Assembly (NCBI GenBank): GCA_016932015.1 | Contig: JAFGDQ010000063.1 | Location: 1 to 64,000, forward strand | Reading direction: 5' to 3' | Length of the DNA: 64,000 nucleotides | Origin: Spirochaetota bacterium | GTDB lineage: Bacteria; Spirochaetota; UBA4802; JAFGDQ01 | The notes under the pieces: generated by a model | What the model was told of the DNA's origin: nothing | The model's input: only the letters and a program-made list of their open reading frames with translations | Databases searched by the model: none | Part shown: positions 21,268-30,457 of the stretch, in pieces | Position numbering within the stretch: the stretch's first letter is position 1 | How the letters are laid out: every line of letters starts with the position of its first letter | Translations under genes and position numbers: made by a program

Positions 21268-21298
21268 AAGTTCAGAGTTTTAAAACAAAATTGTTATT

Positions 21299-22327
21299 TT
21301 ACAGAACTGGTTTAAACATTTCCTTACTCATTTTATCTATTGCTTCCGTAACAGCTTCATACAGGCCCGGGAATGTGCTCATTGGGCCGCCCTGTGTTGT
21401 GTTTGGAATAAAGTACAGTTTGCCGTTTGTTTCGCAGGCTCTCCTGACTTCTTTTTCAACAAGTTCAGGTGTCCAGTCTTCCTTGTCTACAACTCCGCTG
21501 TCAATATCTCCCATGAAAGAGATTTTTTCGCCGTATTTTTTTACCAGATCAGGAACGTTATTTGTAGTGGAACATCCCTGCCAGATATCAATTCCGACAT
21601 CTATCATGGAAGGCACAAGATTTGCGGCATAGGAGTCGCTGTGGTGAATGATAAGCTCCACACCGTTATCTTTCCAGAATCCGTATATTTTCTTATAAGC
21701 CGGCACTATAAATTCTTTAAACATTTCAGGTGAAATAAAAGAGGATTTATAGCTGCCCCAGTCATCATGGTGAAATAACGCATTGGGTTTATAGTTTTTA
21801 ACGATTAGTTTCGCGTATTCAACTTCCCAGTTGGCAATGAATTCTATAAGCTCTTTTAATGCATCCGGTTCTTCATAAAAAGCGAGCAGACAGTCATCCA
21901 TACCCATTAAATAATGCAGCTGCTCAAATACTCCGGGAGCGACTACATAGGTGGCATATACTTCATTTCTGTCAACTCCTTCAGCCATGGGTTTGTATTT
22001 GTCCCATTCCGCCTGAGGGAAATCAAGATTGGGAGCTTTGACATATTTCTGCCATTCTGCTATATCTTTTACTACTTTATGTGCTTCATCGTGAACCGGA
22101 AACATTCCGGGAACATTGGCAGGCCAGCTTATTGTAACTCCCCATGAGTTTACAACATCAGGAGTTCCCGGCATTGGGATAGGATTGGACATTGTATACG
22201 GATCAAAATAAAGCATATTAAACATCGGTACTTCAGGTGCGCATTGAAAAGCCTCATATTGATTAACAAATCTGTCCGGTTTTCCGCCCTTTATTGTTTC
22301 AAGTAAATTCTGTCTTTTAGTTAACAT
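21299..22327 (-). CDS. Uroporphyrinogen decarboxylase (URO-D)-family corrinoid methyltransferase
   Basis: 342 aa; FHHDDWGSYKSSFISPEMFKEFIVPAYKKI, IIHHSDSYAANLVPSMIDVGIDIWQG; operon with corrinoid protein. Confidence 0.85.
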   Translation of the reverse strand: MLTKRQNLLETIKGGKPDRFVNQYEAFQCAPEVPMFNMLYFDPYTMSNPIPMPGTPDVVNSWGVTISWPANVPGMFPVHDEAHKVVKDIAEWQKYVKAPNLDFPQAEWDKYKPMAEGVDRNEVYATYVVAPGVFEQLHYLMGMDDCLLAFYEEPDALKELIEFIANWEVEYAKLIVKNYKPNALFHHDDWGSYKSSFISPEMFKEFIVPAYKKIYGFWKDNGVELIIHHSDSYAANLVPSMIDVGIDIWQGCSTTNNVPDLVKKYGEKISFMGDIDSGVVDKEDWTPELVEKEVRRACETNGKLYFIPNTTQGGPMSTFPGLYEAVTEAIDKMSKEMFKPVL

Positions 22328-22386
22328 ATATTATATCTCCTTATATGTACTTTCCTACATGTTACTACTAATTGCTGGTTACCGGA

Positions 22387-23016
22387 TTACTTAACCATTG
22401 ATTTTGCTGTTTCAGCTGCGGCACCGGCGTCGGCTGCATATGCGTCCGCGCCTATTTCATTTGCAAATTCCTGAGTAATAGGAGCGCCGCCAACGATTAC
22501 TTTGAAACCTGACAGTCCGCTGTCTTTAATAACTTTAACAGTATTTTTTAATGAAGGCATGGTAGTTGTAAGAAGAGCAGAACATGCAACCAGGCTTACG
22601 TTTGGAGTTTCTTTGATTGCTTCTATAAATTTTTCTGCAGGAACGTCAACTCCAAGGTCGACCATATCGAAACCTGCGCTTCCGATCATCATTGAAACAA
22701 GGTTTTTGCCTATATCATGCAAGTCGCCTTCAACTGTACCAATAATGCATGTTCCAAGTGAAGTTGACGCGTCGCCGGCCAAATGCGGTTTTAATACTTC
22801 AACACCTTTTGCCATAGCTTTTGCGGCTATCAGCATTTCAGGTACAAAAATTTCTCCGGCTGAAAATCTGTCGCCAACAACTTTCATCCCGTCAATCATA
22901 GCCTGAAGAATGTCACCGGCTGCGCTTCCTCCGTCAAGTGCTTCCTGTACAAGTCCCGGAACAAGTTTGGTTTTACCAGCTTCGACTTGTGCTTTTACTT
23001 CATCAATTTTTGCCAT
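22387..23016 (-). CDS. Methyltransferase corrinoid (B12-binding) protein, MtaC/MtvC-like
   Basis: GDLHDIGKNLVSMMIGSAGFDMVDLGVDVP (DxHxxG motif), VGGAPITQEFANEIGADAYAADA. Confidence 0.93.
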   Translation of the reverse strand: MAKIDEVKAQVEAGKTKLVPGLVQEALDGGSAAGDILQAMIDGMKVVGDRFSAGEIFVPEMLIAAKAMAKGVEVLKPHLAGDASTSLGTCIIGTVEGDLHDIGKNLVSMMIGSAGFDMVDLGVDVPAEKFIEAIKETPNVSLVACSALLTTTMPSLKNTVKVIKDSGLSGFKVIVGGAPITQEFANEIGADAYAADAGAAAETAKSMVK

Positions 23017-23061
23017 TTTACTTTTACTCCTGTTAATTATTATATAGTTGTATATAAATGT

Positions 23062-23865
23062 TTATTTTTGTGTGCCAAAAATTCCGTCCCTGTAAGCATT
23101 GATGTATTCTATGCAGAATTCATCATTACCCATTAATGCCTCTGTCGCGTATATCAGGCCCATCATATCTCTGTTTAAAGGGTCAAGAATAACGCTGTCG
23201 AGTCCCGCATTCATCGCCATAACTACGAATGCCTGGTTTACTGTCTTACGTGAAGGCAGGTTAAAAGATACGTTGCTGGCAGCTCCTGTAACATGAATAG
23301 TCGGATACTGTTCTTTGATTTTTTTCATTACTTCGATGATCATATTGATTCCGTCTTCAGATGTACAGAGCATTTCAACTAAAGGATCTATGTGCAGGCG
23401 TGAAGGATCAATTTTGAATTCTTTGGCTTTTTCCATGAGAGCTGCAAAAACTTCCAGACGTTTTTCCGCTGTTTTAGGAATTCCCGTATCATCACACAGA
23501 AGTGCTACTATGTCCCATTTTGAATCAGCTATTGCAGGGAAAACAACGTCAACTTTATCTCCTTCCATTGAAACTGAATTAAAAAGGCCGGGTTTATTAC
23601 AGAATTTTGTTGCTTCAAGACATATTCTTGCGTCCGGGCTGTCAACAGCTATAGGTGTATCGGAAACTCCCTGAACAAGATCAATAAGCCATTTCATTGT
23701 TTCAAGCTCAATCTCTGTGTCTACTGAAGCGCATACGTCAAGAAAAGTAGCCTGCGCTTCTGTTTGAACTTTAGCCAGATTTTTAATAAAATCTGCATCC
23801 TTTGCGGCAATAGCTTTAGCCACAGAAGGAATTGAACCGTTAATTTTTTCAGCTATTATAATCAT
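23062..23865 (-). CDS. Pterin-binding methyltetrahydrofolate:corrinoid methyltransferase-like protein (DHPS-like fold)
   Basis: MIIIAEKINGSIPSVAKAIAAKDADFI, FLDVCAS, PIAVDSPDARICLEA, GAASNVSFNLPSRKTVNQAF, DSVILDPLNRDM. Confidence 0.88.
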   Translation of the reverse strand: MIIIAEKINGSIPSVAKAIAAKDADFIKNLAKVQTEAQATFLDVCASVDTEIELETMKWLIDLVQGVSDTPIAVDSPDARICLEATKFCNKPGLFNSVSMEGDKVDVVFPAIADSKWDIVALLCDDTGIPKTAEKRLEVFAALMEKAKEFKIDPSRLHIDPLVEMLCTSEDGINMIIEVMKKIKEQYPTIHVTGAASNVSFNLPSRKTVNQAFVVMAMNAGLDSVILDPLNRDMMGLIYATEALMGNDEFCIEYINAYRDGIFGTQK

Positions 23866-23902
23866 TTCTATTGTAACTCCATTGTTAATAATAATTGGAT
23901 TA

Positions 23903-23930
23903 ATTTTATGTAAGGTGCGTTATGTGTCAA
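23903..23930 (-). promoter_or_regulatory. Putative sigma70-type promoter of the corrinoid methyltransferase operon
   Basis: Minus strand TTGACA, 16-nt spacer, TAAAAT, about 37 nt from the start codon. Confidence 0.4.
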
Positions 23931-23948
23931 ATATTTATTAGAAAATAA

Positions 23949-23974
23949 TCAGGATTTATATATATAAATCCTGA
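23949..23974. repeat. 26-bp perfect palindrome upstream of the corrinoid methyltransferase operon
   Basis: TCAGGATTTATATATATAAATCCTGA. Confidence 0.8.
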
Positions 23975-24117
23975 AATTATTGGTTTTCAGTAAAATAAAT
24001 GTAATTTTTTGAAATTTGCTTTGTTATTATAATATATGTTGAAAAAAAAGTGAACCATTATTTAAAAATTGCGGTAATTTTATTGTATTTTATAAGTAAA
24101 GTGTTTTGAGGAATTAA

Positions 24118-24609
24118 ATGAAACGTAATATGATATTAATAATCATAGGCAGCATTATTTTAAATGTAGCTGTCAGCGTATTTTATTTCCATAAAGTAAA
24201 GGCAAAAATGTTAACCTTTGTTAAGAATCAGCTGGAAGGGAATTATATTACCAGTATTTCGATTGAAAAAAATAGGCGTATACTGAATCTTTCAGACATG
24301 CAGGTTGAAAAAATGAAGAAAATTAATATTAATTTTGACAAACTGGAAGAACAGTACAGAAAAAAGTTTTATGTACATTTAAACAAACTTAAGAGAAATG
24401 TTTTAAGAGAAAATTTTGATGAACGTAATCTGAGAAAAGTTCTTGAAGAAATTGATAAAGAAAAGCGTGAAATAAGAATATTGAATTTAAAAGAAGTTTT
24501 TGAATTTGAAGAGGTACTTAATCAGGATCAAAAGTTGAAATTCAGAAATTACATAAAAAGGTGTAATTTGAAATCAGGCAAATCTGAGATATCGTGGGAT
24601 CTGCTCTAA
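24118..24609 (+). CDS. Membrane-anchored periplasmic Spy/CpxP/CnrX-like (heavy-metal sensor type) helical protein
   Basis: N-terminal TM; helical LNLSDMQVEKMKKININFDKLEEQYRKKFYVHL...LNQDQKLKFRNYIKR; next to ECF sigma. Confidence 0.6.
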   Translation: MKRNMILIIIGSIILNVAVSVFYFHKVKAKMLTFVKNQLEGNYITSISIEKNRRILNLSDMQVEKMKKININFDKLEEQYRKKFYVHLNKLKRNVLRENFDERNLRKVLEEIDKEKREIRILNLKEVFEFEEVLNQDQKLKFRNYIKRCNLKSGKSEISWDLL

Positions 24610-24644
24610 TTAAATAATAAAATTGTATTAATAACTTAATTTAT

Positions 24645-25160
24645 ATGGAAGAAAAAGAATTTTATAATTTTGTAGAAGAAACAAAATCCATTGTACTTGC
24701 GGCTGTACGGAAATATCTTTCAGGAAATTATTACTGTTATATTGACGATGTTGTACAGGAAACTTATCTGAGAGCATACAGGGCAATTGAAAAAAATGGA
24801 TTAAAAATGGATAAGTCTCTTAATAACTGGCTTTATACAATCGCAAAAAATGAATCCATAAGAATGGTTGAAAAGCTGAAAAGAGAAGAGGCTAAGGTTC
24901 TTAAAGCCCAGGAATCATTCACCAAAAAACACAGACGCAATAAATTCGATGAGGAAATTATTGAAATGAAAAATATTATTTCAGGCCTGCCTGAAAAGTA
25001 TAAAACTATATTCGAATTGCTTGTATACGGTTATTCTGAAAGCCAGATTGCCGAAAAACTGGATATTCGTCAGGGTACTGTAAAGTCCAGAATACACAGG
25101 GGCAGGGAATTGATTTCAAGAACTTCAAAAATGATGGGCTTAAATTATGAGTATCAATAA
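24645..25160 (+). CDS. ECF-type RNA polymerase sigma factor
   Basis: IDDVVQETYLRAYRAI, LNNWLYTIAKNESIRM, LPEKYKTIFELLVYGYSESQIAEKLDIRQGTVKSRIHRGRELI. Confidence 0.93.
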   Translation: MEEKEFYNFVEETKSIVLAAVRKYLSGNYYCYIDDVVQETYLRAYRAIEKNGLKMDKSLNNWLYTIAKNESIRMVEKLKREEAKVLKAQESFTKKHRRNKFDEEIIEMKNIISGLPEKYKTIFELLVYGYSESQIAEKLDIRQGTVKSRIHRGRELISRTSKMMGLNYEYQ

Positions 25161-25476
25161 TAACAGAATGTTTGATTATGAAATTCAGAACCGGCTTGAT
25201 AATTCTGAATGGAATCATCAGGTAGTATCCTGGGTATATGCCAGGTTGAACCGGAGCAGAACAGACAGAATTTTTACGATCGCGTCCTTTTCATTTCCTC
25301 TTCTGGCAGCGGCATTGCTTTTTGTTATACTGGCTTTTGGCCTTACATCGCAGGAAATTGATACAAGTGAGCAGACTATTGCCAATATTTCAGACGTGGA
25401 TACAGTGCTGGATGATTCGGGTTCGCTGTCATACGATCTGGTTGATTATTATGTTGAGACTTCCTTTTCCAGATAA
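25147..25476 (+). CDS. Small single-TM protein, putative anti-sigma factor (CnrY-like)
   Basis: 109 aa, ~40-aa cytoplasmic N-terminus, one TM, start overlaps sigma stop by 14 nt. Confidence 0.55.
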   Translation: MSINNNRMFDYEIQNRLDNSEWNHQVVSWVYARLNRSRTDRIFTIASFSFPLLAAALLFVILAFGLTSQEIDTSEQTIANISDVDTVLDDSGSLSYDLVDYYVETSFSR

Positions 25477-25536
25477 ACGGTTATTGCGGAATGGCCGCCG
25501 GATTTATAATTTAAAATACCTGCCGTAAAATAATCA

Positions 25537-25872
25537 TTAAGAATCAGATTCCCTTCTTTTAAATATTCTTCTGTCGTTAAAAACAGACTGAAGTGTTTCC
25601 ATTATGCGTAATTTTCTTCTTTCGAAATTTCTCCGGTCGAAATGGTGTCCGTTGGGTAAAAGAGTCGGGCTTACATCCTTTCCTTGTTCGTATTGTGTTT
25701 TTCTTTTGCATTCTTCCCGTAAGGGACCGGAACAGTATTTTTTATCGTACAGTTTAACAAGAGCTGAAGTCCCGACCAGTTTGCAATTAGGTTTATATTT
25801 GCAGGTATCCATATCGTGTTTTTCTCGTTGATTAAGATCCGTATACATCTTTATACCCGGAATAAATTGCAT
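25537..25872 (-). CDS. Small cysteine-containing conserved hypothetical protein
   Basis: C-x5-C-x18-C-x6-C pattern (CKYKPNCKLVGTSALVKLYDKKYCSGPLREEC), SPTLLPNG; likely starts at an internal Met. Confidence 0.5.
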   Translation of the reverse strand: MQFIPGIKMYTDLNQREKHDMDTCKYKPNCKLVGTSALVKLYDKKYCSGPLREECKRKTQYEQGKDVSPTLLPNGHHFDRRNFERRKLRIMETLQSVFNDRRIFKRRESDS

Positions 25873-26193
25873 AACAACTGATTTTATGATAATTAAATGG
25901 GTTTAAATATGTCAAATTAATTATCCTCATACTTTTTTTAGTCATTTTAACCGGGAATGATTACCGTGTTTAAATCGATTTTTAATATAATTGTACGGCC
26001 ATCATGAAAAGGTCTCAATTATGTGATTATTTGTTATTTTTTAAATATCATGGAAGTTGTCTGTAAAGGGGAAAAAGTTGCATATAACGTTTTAAAATCT
26101 CAATATTATTCTTGATTAATATATCTGTTTTATGAATGATTGCTGTAGCTTCTTTCTTTATTTAAAATATTATACTCGCGGGTAATTAATCTC

Positions 26194-28194
26194 TTGATGA
26201 ATGATGAAAAACTGACAAAACAGCAACTAATCGGTGAGTTAAACAAGCTCAGAAGAAAGCTGAAAAAATTCGAACATTCAGAAGCTGATTTAAAAGAGAC
26301 TGAGTATGCTCTCCGGAAAAGTGAATTCCTTTACGCCGCTTTATTTGAAAATAATCCGATTCAGACTGTTGTTGTAGACCATAAAGGCTGTGTTATTGCG
26401 TATAACAGGCAGAAAAAGATATCAGGAGACAGGCTGCCTGATGTAGGTGATATCATGTATAAGGATTATGCTTCCAGGCATGATAATGATATGTATTCGG
26501 AATTAATCAATTGCATACAATCCGGAGAAATGCGTGAATTTCCCGAACAGAAGTACGGCGGTAAGGTATTGAATATCAAGATTGCGCCTATAAAAAACGG
26601 GGCGATTATTACATCCATTGATATTACAGAGAGGAAAAAAGCCGAGCAGGAGCTTTTAAAAATAACAAAGGCTGTTGAAAATACAAGCGAGGCTGTAGGC
26701 ATTTTTGACTCTTCAGGCAGTAACTATTATCAGAATAAATCTTTTAATAAATTATTCGGATACAGTATTAAAGAGCTTTCTTCATACCGCGGAGCTCCTC
26801 CATATTATAAAGATCAAGAAACAGCTGCGGATATTTTTAAATCAGTAATGAAGGGTGTTTCATGGACAGGAGAGCTTGAAGCTGTTTCAAAAAGCGGGCG
26901 TGATTTTACAGTTCAGTTGATTGCAGACGCGATACGGGACGACAAAAGCGAAATAATCGGATTAGTATGCGTGCATACTGACATCACAGAGCAGAAACGG
27001 TTTGAGGAGGAAAACAGGAATTTTCAGGCACAGGTACTGCACGCTCAGAAACTGGAGAGCCTTGGAGTGCTGGCCGGAAGTATTGCTCATGATTTTAATA
27101 ATTTGCTTTTGGGAATACTCGGTAATGCGGATCTTGCGATGCTTGACATGCCTTCTTCGTCACCGGCGAAACAATACCTTAACGATATAGTAATAATTGC
27201 AAGGCGTGCTGCGGAACTTTGTAAACAGATGCTTGCATATTCAGGAAAGGGTAAATTCATTATAGAGCCTCTTAATTTATCCGGACTTGTCGAAGAGATA
27301 GGGCATTTACTTGAAATTTCAATATCAAAGAACATTGAAATTGAATATAATCTTTCAGATGCAATACCGTATTTTAATGCTGATGCTACCCAGCTTCGCC
27401 AGGTTATTATGAATCTTATTACCAATGCTTCAGATGCAATCGGTGATGATGAGGGAAAAATTTCAGTTACAACCGGTTTAATGAAATGCGACAGCCGTTT
27501 TTTAAAGGATGTATACTGCAAGGACAGACTTGCCGAAGGCGAATATATTTTTATAGATGTAACAGATACAGGCTGCGGAATGGATAAGGATACAATGGAC
27601 AATATCTTTGACCCGTTCTTCAGCACAAAAATTTCCGGCCGCGGGCTTGGGCTCGCGGCAGTGCTTGGTATTATTCGCAGTCATGGTGGCGGATGCAAAG
27701 TTATAAGCAAGCCTGGCAGAGGAACGTCATTCAGAATTCTGTTCCCTCTTTCTGAAACAGGCAGGGATGTGCAGCCGTATAATGCGGAAGCCGGATTTTC
27801 CGAGAGCAGGATCGGATACAGAAAGGTTTTACTTATTGACAGTGATGAAACGGCATGTTCTGAAGCTTCTGCTGTGCTTGAAGAAACAGGATTCGGGGTG
27901 GTAACTGCCTGTGACAGTGATCAGGCTCTTGAGCAGTTGTACAAACACGGGCATGATATTAAACTGGTAATTGTAGATCTGGATATGCCGGGGATGAATG
28001 CCAGGAGTAATATGGATTTAATTAAACAGATAAAAGATAATATTCCGGTAATAGTCTCAAGCACATACAGAGAAGAGGAAATATACAGAGTCTTCAGGAA
28101 AGAATCTCTTGCCGGGTATCTTCATAAACCATATGAGGCTGCTTTTTTAAGAGAGGTAATTTTCGGGGCACTGGCTTATAAACTGCGTACATAA
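26194..28194 (+). CDS. PAS-PAS hybrid sensor histidine kinase with C-terminal receiver domain
   Basis: GSIAHDFNNLLLGILGNADLA, NLITNASDAIGD, DTGCGMDKDTMDNIFDPFFSTK, GRGLGLAAVLGI; receiver LVIVDLDMPGM...YLHKPYEAAFL. Confidence 0.93.
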   Translation: MMNDEKLTKQQLIGELNKLRRKLKKFEHSEADLKETEYALRKSEFLYAALFENNPIQTVVVDHKGCVIAYNRQKKISGDRLPDVGDIMYKDYASRHDNDMYSELINCIQSGEMREFPEQKYGGKVLNIKIAPIKNGAIITSIDITERKKAEQELLKITKAVENTSEAVGIFDSSGSNYYQNKSFNKLFGYSIKELSSYRGAPPYYKDQETAADIFKSVMKGVSWTGELEAVSKSGRDFTVQLIADAIRDDKSEIIGLVCVHTDITEQKRFEEENRNFQAQVLHAQKLESLGVLAGSIAHDFNNLLLGILGNADLAMLDMPSSSPAKQYLNDIVIIARRAAELCKQMLAYSGKGKFIIEPLNLSGLVEEIGHLLEISISKNIEIEYNLSDAIPYFNADATQLRQVIMNLITNASDAIGDDEGKISVTTGLMKCDSRFLKDVYCKDRLAEGEYIFIDVTDTGCGMDKDTMDNIFDPFFSTKISGRGLGLAAVLGIIRSHGGGCKVISKPGRGTSFRILFPLSETGRDVQPYNAEAGFSESRIGYRKVLLIDSDETACSEASAVLEETGFGVVTACDSDQALEQLYKHGHDIKLVIVDLDMPGMNARSNMDLIKQIKDNIPVIVSSTYREEEIYRVFRKESLAGYLHKPYEAAFLREVIFGALAYKLRT

Positions 28195-28199
28195 AGTAT

Positions 28200-29381
28200 T
28201 CAGTTTGTTTTCCTTATGCTGTCCGCAACCAGATACAGTTTGTTTTCACCAATGGTATTTATGTAAATACCTTTAATTGAAACCATGTCTCCGTTGATGA
28301 TTTTCTGTTTTAGTAAATTTTTATCTGAATATACATCCACAATTCCGCTGAAAATATCTTCATCTTTATAATCTACCAGCAGGTCAAAAGCCAGCTTGTT
28401 GTTTTTTTCTTTCAGATTGCTGATTTTGCCGTTCCATTCTACATTTACTCCTCTGTATAGATAAGGAGTCTTTAATATTTTATGAACAGGGATTTGCGTG
28501 TAGGTCCTGTATTCTATTCCTGATATAAATTTACGTAAAAAATTAATTCTTTCCTTCACTTTGAAATTCGCGTTACTGTTTTCCAGTTTATTTATAAGAA
28601 TGATTGCATTATTATATTCTTTATTCTTTATGAGAGTTTTTGCTTTATTGAAGTCTTTTAAAACTTCTTCACTGGAGTAATAGAAAACAGGCGGTTTTTC
28701 CGTTTTAATTTTATCAATCAGGTCATATCTGGAAACATCAATATTTATTGAATCCAGCGGAGAGTTCGTTACAGGGGCCGGTTTTTTGCCTTTGCTGTAA
28801 TAGTTAAAATAATAATATGCGGCAGAAACACAGATTAGTATTATTACGGAAAAAATCAGTAAAAAGCGTACAGGCCTGAATGCTCTGTTGCCTTTTATTT
28901 TTGTGATTTTTTTGTATGAATGATATGAAGCAGATGAATCTGCCTGAATATCGATCCTGCCCGGCTTTGGTACACAGACAAAGGAATTGAGCCTTGCCTG
29001 TTTCTGGAACACAGCGAAATCTTTAACCTTGCGCAAACTGCTCAAAGCATGCCTGAAGTATTTGTTTCCGGGGAACTGATCAATTCTGTCTATATATGCG
29101 GCAATAACTGAATGTATTTCAGATGCGGCCTTAAGATACAGGAATGATTCAAGCTGAAGAAGAGGAAGGTAGTCCGGATCTGTTTTTTTTAGTTTTCTGA
29201 TGATTCTTTCAGATTCGCTAAATCTGCTACTGAGGAGATATGATACGCATAAAAGAAAATACGGGTATGGATCATGAGTGATTGTGATTATTTTTTCAAG
29301 CAGTGCTGCTGCTTCCTCATACCGCTTGTTTTTGTAAGCGCGGAATGCCTCCCTGATCAGTAATATGTTTCTATTCTTCAC
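28200..29381 (-). CDS. TPR-like membrane protein with C-terminal OB-like region
   Basis: N-terminal helical repeats, central TM, C-terminal beta region (VNVEWNGKISNLKEKNNKLAFDLLVDY). Confidence 0.5.
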   Translation of the reverse strand: MKNRNILLIREAFRAYKNKRYEEAAALLEKIITITHDPYPYFLLCVSYLLSSRFSESERIIRKLKKTDPDYLPLLQLESFLYLKAASEIHSVIAAYIDRIDQFPGNKYFRHALSSLRKVKDFAVFQKQARLNSFVCVPKPGRIDIQADSSASYHSYKKITKIKGNRAFRPVRFLLIFSVIILICVSAAYYYFNYYSKGKKPAPVTNSPLDSINIDVSRYDLIDKIKTEKPPVFYYSSEEVLKDFNKAKTLIKNKEYNNAIILINKLENSNANFKVKERINFLRKFISGIEYRTYTQIPVHKILKTPYLYRGVNVEWNGKISNLKEKNNKLAFDLLVDYKDEDIFSGIVDVYSDKNLLKQKIINGDMVSIKGIYINTIGENKLYLVADSIRKTN

Positions 29382-29551
29382 TTTATAAATTCATTTCTTA
29401 TTATCCGGAATTTAATCCAGGGCCTTAATATAATGCAAGGAGCAGATAAATCTGCTGCGGGAGTAAAGTGAAAGGCAATTATTTTATACACATGGACTGG
29501 TTTATGTATTTGACCCGGGTATTTGAAAAAGCTTTTAATCAAGCAACGGCT

Positions 29552-29800
29552 TTATTTGTCATTGCGTTTGAAAAAATTTGATACCTGGTCAATTACTGAA
29601 TTTTTTTCGTCTTTACTCCTTCCCAGCCAGTATCCGATAAGCATAAAAACAGCAAGGAATATTGTTTTCACTATTCCGAGAGTAAACAGGAATATTCCAA
29701 GTACCAGGCCGACAATGACTCCAACTGCGGTACCGGGATTGCTGTTGATCCAGTCTTTCAGATAGTTAAGGAAATTTTTATCATTGTTTAACTCGTTCAA
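29552..29800 (-). CDS. DUF2273-like small integral membrane protein
   Basis: NFLNYLKDWINSNPGTAVGVIVGLVLGIFLFTLGIVKTIFLAVFMLIGYWLGR; likely TTG start (LNELNNDK) overlapping the end of efp, rather than the longer listed ORF. Confidence 0.6.
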   Translation of the reverse strand: MNELNNDKNFLNYLKDWINSNPGTAVGVIVGLVLGIFLFTLGIVKTIFLAVFMLIGYWLGRSKDEKNSVIDQVSNFFKRNDK

Positions 29801-30344
29801 CGTATTCCCCCTTTCTTGTATCAATTTTAATAACATCTCCCTCTTCAACAAACAGAGGAACATGAAATTCGGCTCCGGTTTCCACTTTTACCGGTTTTGT
29901 AACATTTGTAGCGGTATCACCTTTTACACCGGGCTCTGCGTATGTTACTTTCAGATTCACAAATGTCGGAGGTTCTATTGAGATCGGTTTATCTTTATAT
30001 GTTGATATCTGCAGCAGATCACCTTCTTTAATATAATCAAGAATATCACCGACTATATCCTTATCAATTGATTCCTGCTCATATGATTCGGTGTCCATAA
30101 AAACAAGAGCATCACCTTCATCGTATAAATACTGCAGTTCCTTGTTCTCTACACGGATGTCCTCAACTTTTTCGCCGCCGCGGAATGTTTTATCGATAAC
30201 CGTACCCTTTGTCAGTGATTTGAGTTTGGTGCGGACAAAGGCTCCCCCTTTACCGGGTTTAACGTGCAAAAATTCCACTACTGTATATATATCATTTTCT
30301 AATTTGATTGCCATTCCTCTTTTGAAATCGTTACTTGAAACCAT
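29781..30344 (-). CDS. efp: Translation elongation factor P
   Basis: NDFKRGMAIKLENDIYTVVEFLHVKPGKGGAFVRTKLKSLTKGTVIDKTFRGGEK. Confidence 0.97.
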   Translation of the reverse strand: MVSSNDFKRGMAIKLENDIYTVVEFLHVKPGKGGAFVRTKLKSLTKGTVIDKTFRGGEKVEDIRVENKELQYLYDEGDALVFMDTESYEQESIDKDIVGDILDYIKEGDLLQISTYKDKPISIEPPTFVNLKVTYAEPGVKGDTATNVTKPVKVETGAEFHVPLFVEEGDVIKIDTRKGEYVERVKQ

Positions 30345-30457
30345 ATAACCTCTGATTATTATTTGCTTATTAATCCATCCAGAAAACCGGTTTAAGTTAA
30401 ATTTTTTAAGTGTCTGGATGATTGTTAGAATGATTCCCGGCTCCGCTGGGAATTTAA

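Noticed and set aside
22502-22906. 134-aa plus-strand ORF opposite the corrinoid protein
   Set aside because: Antisense shadow of a well-supported gene.
27087-27626. 179-aa minus-strand ORF opposite the hybrid histidine kinase
   Set aside because: Fully antisense to a clear HisKA/HATPase coding region; no recognisable domain.
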